5,121 nt of DNA, from contig CANJJT010000159.1 of the NCBI GenBank assembly GCA_947474715.1, positions 1 to 5,121 of the forward strand, in the 5' to 3' direction. The notes below the pieces were generated by a model. The model was given only the letters and a program-made list of their open reading frames with translations. It made no database searches and was not told where the DNA came from. Source of the stretch: CAIYPG01 sp903864555. GTDB lineage: Bacteria; Pseudomonadota; Gammaproteobacteria; Burkholderiales; SG8-39. The position numbers and the translations under genes were made by a program. This document shows, piece after piece, positions 4,952-5,121 of this stretch (position 1 is the stretch's first letter; the number at the start of each line of letters is the position of its first letter).

Positions 4952-5121
4952 ATGTTCAGAATCATGACAGACTTTTTTCGGCATTGCGTGTGTCTGGGCA
5001 ACGTCCTTGTCAGATCGCGACGACAGTTTTATTGGGCACTGAAGGTAGTGTTTCCCATAGGGTTGCTGTTGGACGGCGCATCAGTAGCTAGGGCAATGGA
5101 GGTTACGGTGGTCGGCAACAC
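4952..5121 (+). CDS. Unrecognised protein with signal-peptide-like N-terminus, partial (3' end beyond window)
   Basis: The frame from ATG 4952 stays open to the window edge, giving 56 complete codons. The first ~25 residues are polar and basic (with RSRRQ at 21-25). A hydrophobic segment, FYWALKVVFPIGLLL (26-40), and an ASVARA motif (43-48) follow, giving an Ala-x-Ala cleavage site before MEVTVVGN. This is the layout of a Sec signal peptide with a long n-region, so an exported protein is likely. I do not recognise the mature part. M5 (4964) is an alternative start; neither ATG has a clear Shine-Dalgarno. The same frame is open upstream as far as a stop at 4769-4771, so an earlier non-ATG start cannot be excluded, although the upstream residues look less protein-like. 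If GTTGGGT just upstream is an integron core site, this would be the first cassette gene. Confidence 0.5.
   Translation, partial: MFRIMTDFFRHCVCLGNVLVRSRRQFYWALKVVFPIGLLLDGASVARAMEVTVVGN

Noticed and set aside
1..5121. CRISPR arrays, tRNA or rRNA genes
   Set aside because: No regularly spaced repeats, no tRNA cloverleaf with a TTC loop, and no rRNA-like segment were seen on either strand.

Overview
The window looks like chromosome of a GC-rich proteobacterium. Beta- or gamma-proteobacterial affinity (Burkholderiales- or Xanthomonadales-like) is inferred from three things: a Bug/TctC-type periplasmic binding protein, GC-rich hairpin repeats between genes, and the remains of an integron-type integrase. 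No rRNA or housekeeping marker is present, so the genus cannot be named.

Layout. Bases 1-187 are non-coding and rich in small hairpins. Bases 188-2236 hold a tight two-gene minus-strand unit: a Bug/TctC-family solute-binding protein (2236 to 1247), followed after 3 nt by a PRISE/VEP1-like short-chain reductase (1243 to 188). A divergent promoter region (2237-2447) contains a near-perfect palindrome centred on ACCGGT. On the plus strand, 2448-2738 encodes 96 residues that look like the N-terminal part of a cupin-like protein. This frame ends abruptly at the edge of a repeat-like element (about 2732-2961) that is bounded by a perfect 13-bp inverted repeat and hairpins. Bases 3024-4412 on the minus strand encode an intact CapA/PGA_cap-family protein with no signal peptide and a very good Shine-Dalgarno site.

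The right end (4413-5121) has a different character. It is visibly less GC-rich. It carries an N-terminal fragment of an integron-type tyrosine recombinase (4717 to 4436), and just upstream of that a textbook LexA box (CTGT-N8-ACAG) overlapping a TATAAA -10-like hexamer. Going rightward there is about 200 bp without an assigned gene, a possible integron core heptamer GTTGGGT, and the start of an unrecognised protein with a signal-peptide-like N-terminus that runs off the window. The arrangement fits a decayed chromosomal integron platform: intI reduced to its first ~90 codons, SOS promoter retained, possible attI plus first cassette to the right. The attI and cassette parts are inference.

How the parts may work together: the binding protein, reductase and cupin fragment resemble accessory catabolic clusters in which a Bug protein binds an organic acid and soluble enzymes convert it. 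No TctA/TctB membrane subunits and no regulator gene are visible. The CapA-like gene lies 23 nt downstream of the intI fragment in the same direction, so it could be transcribed from the old LexA-controlled integrase promoter. That is the most testable unusual feature here.
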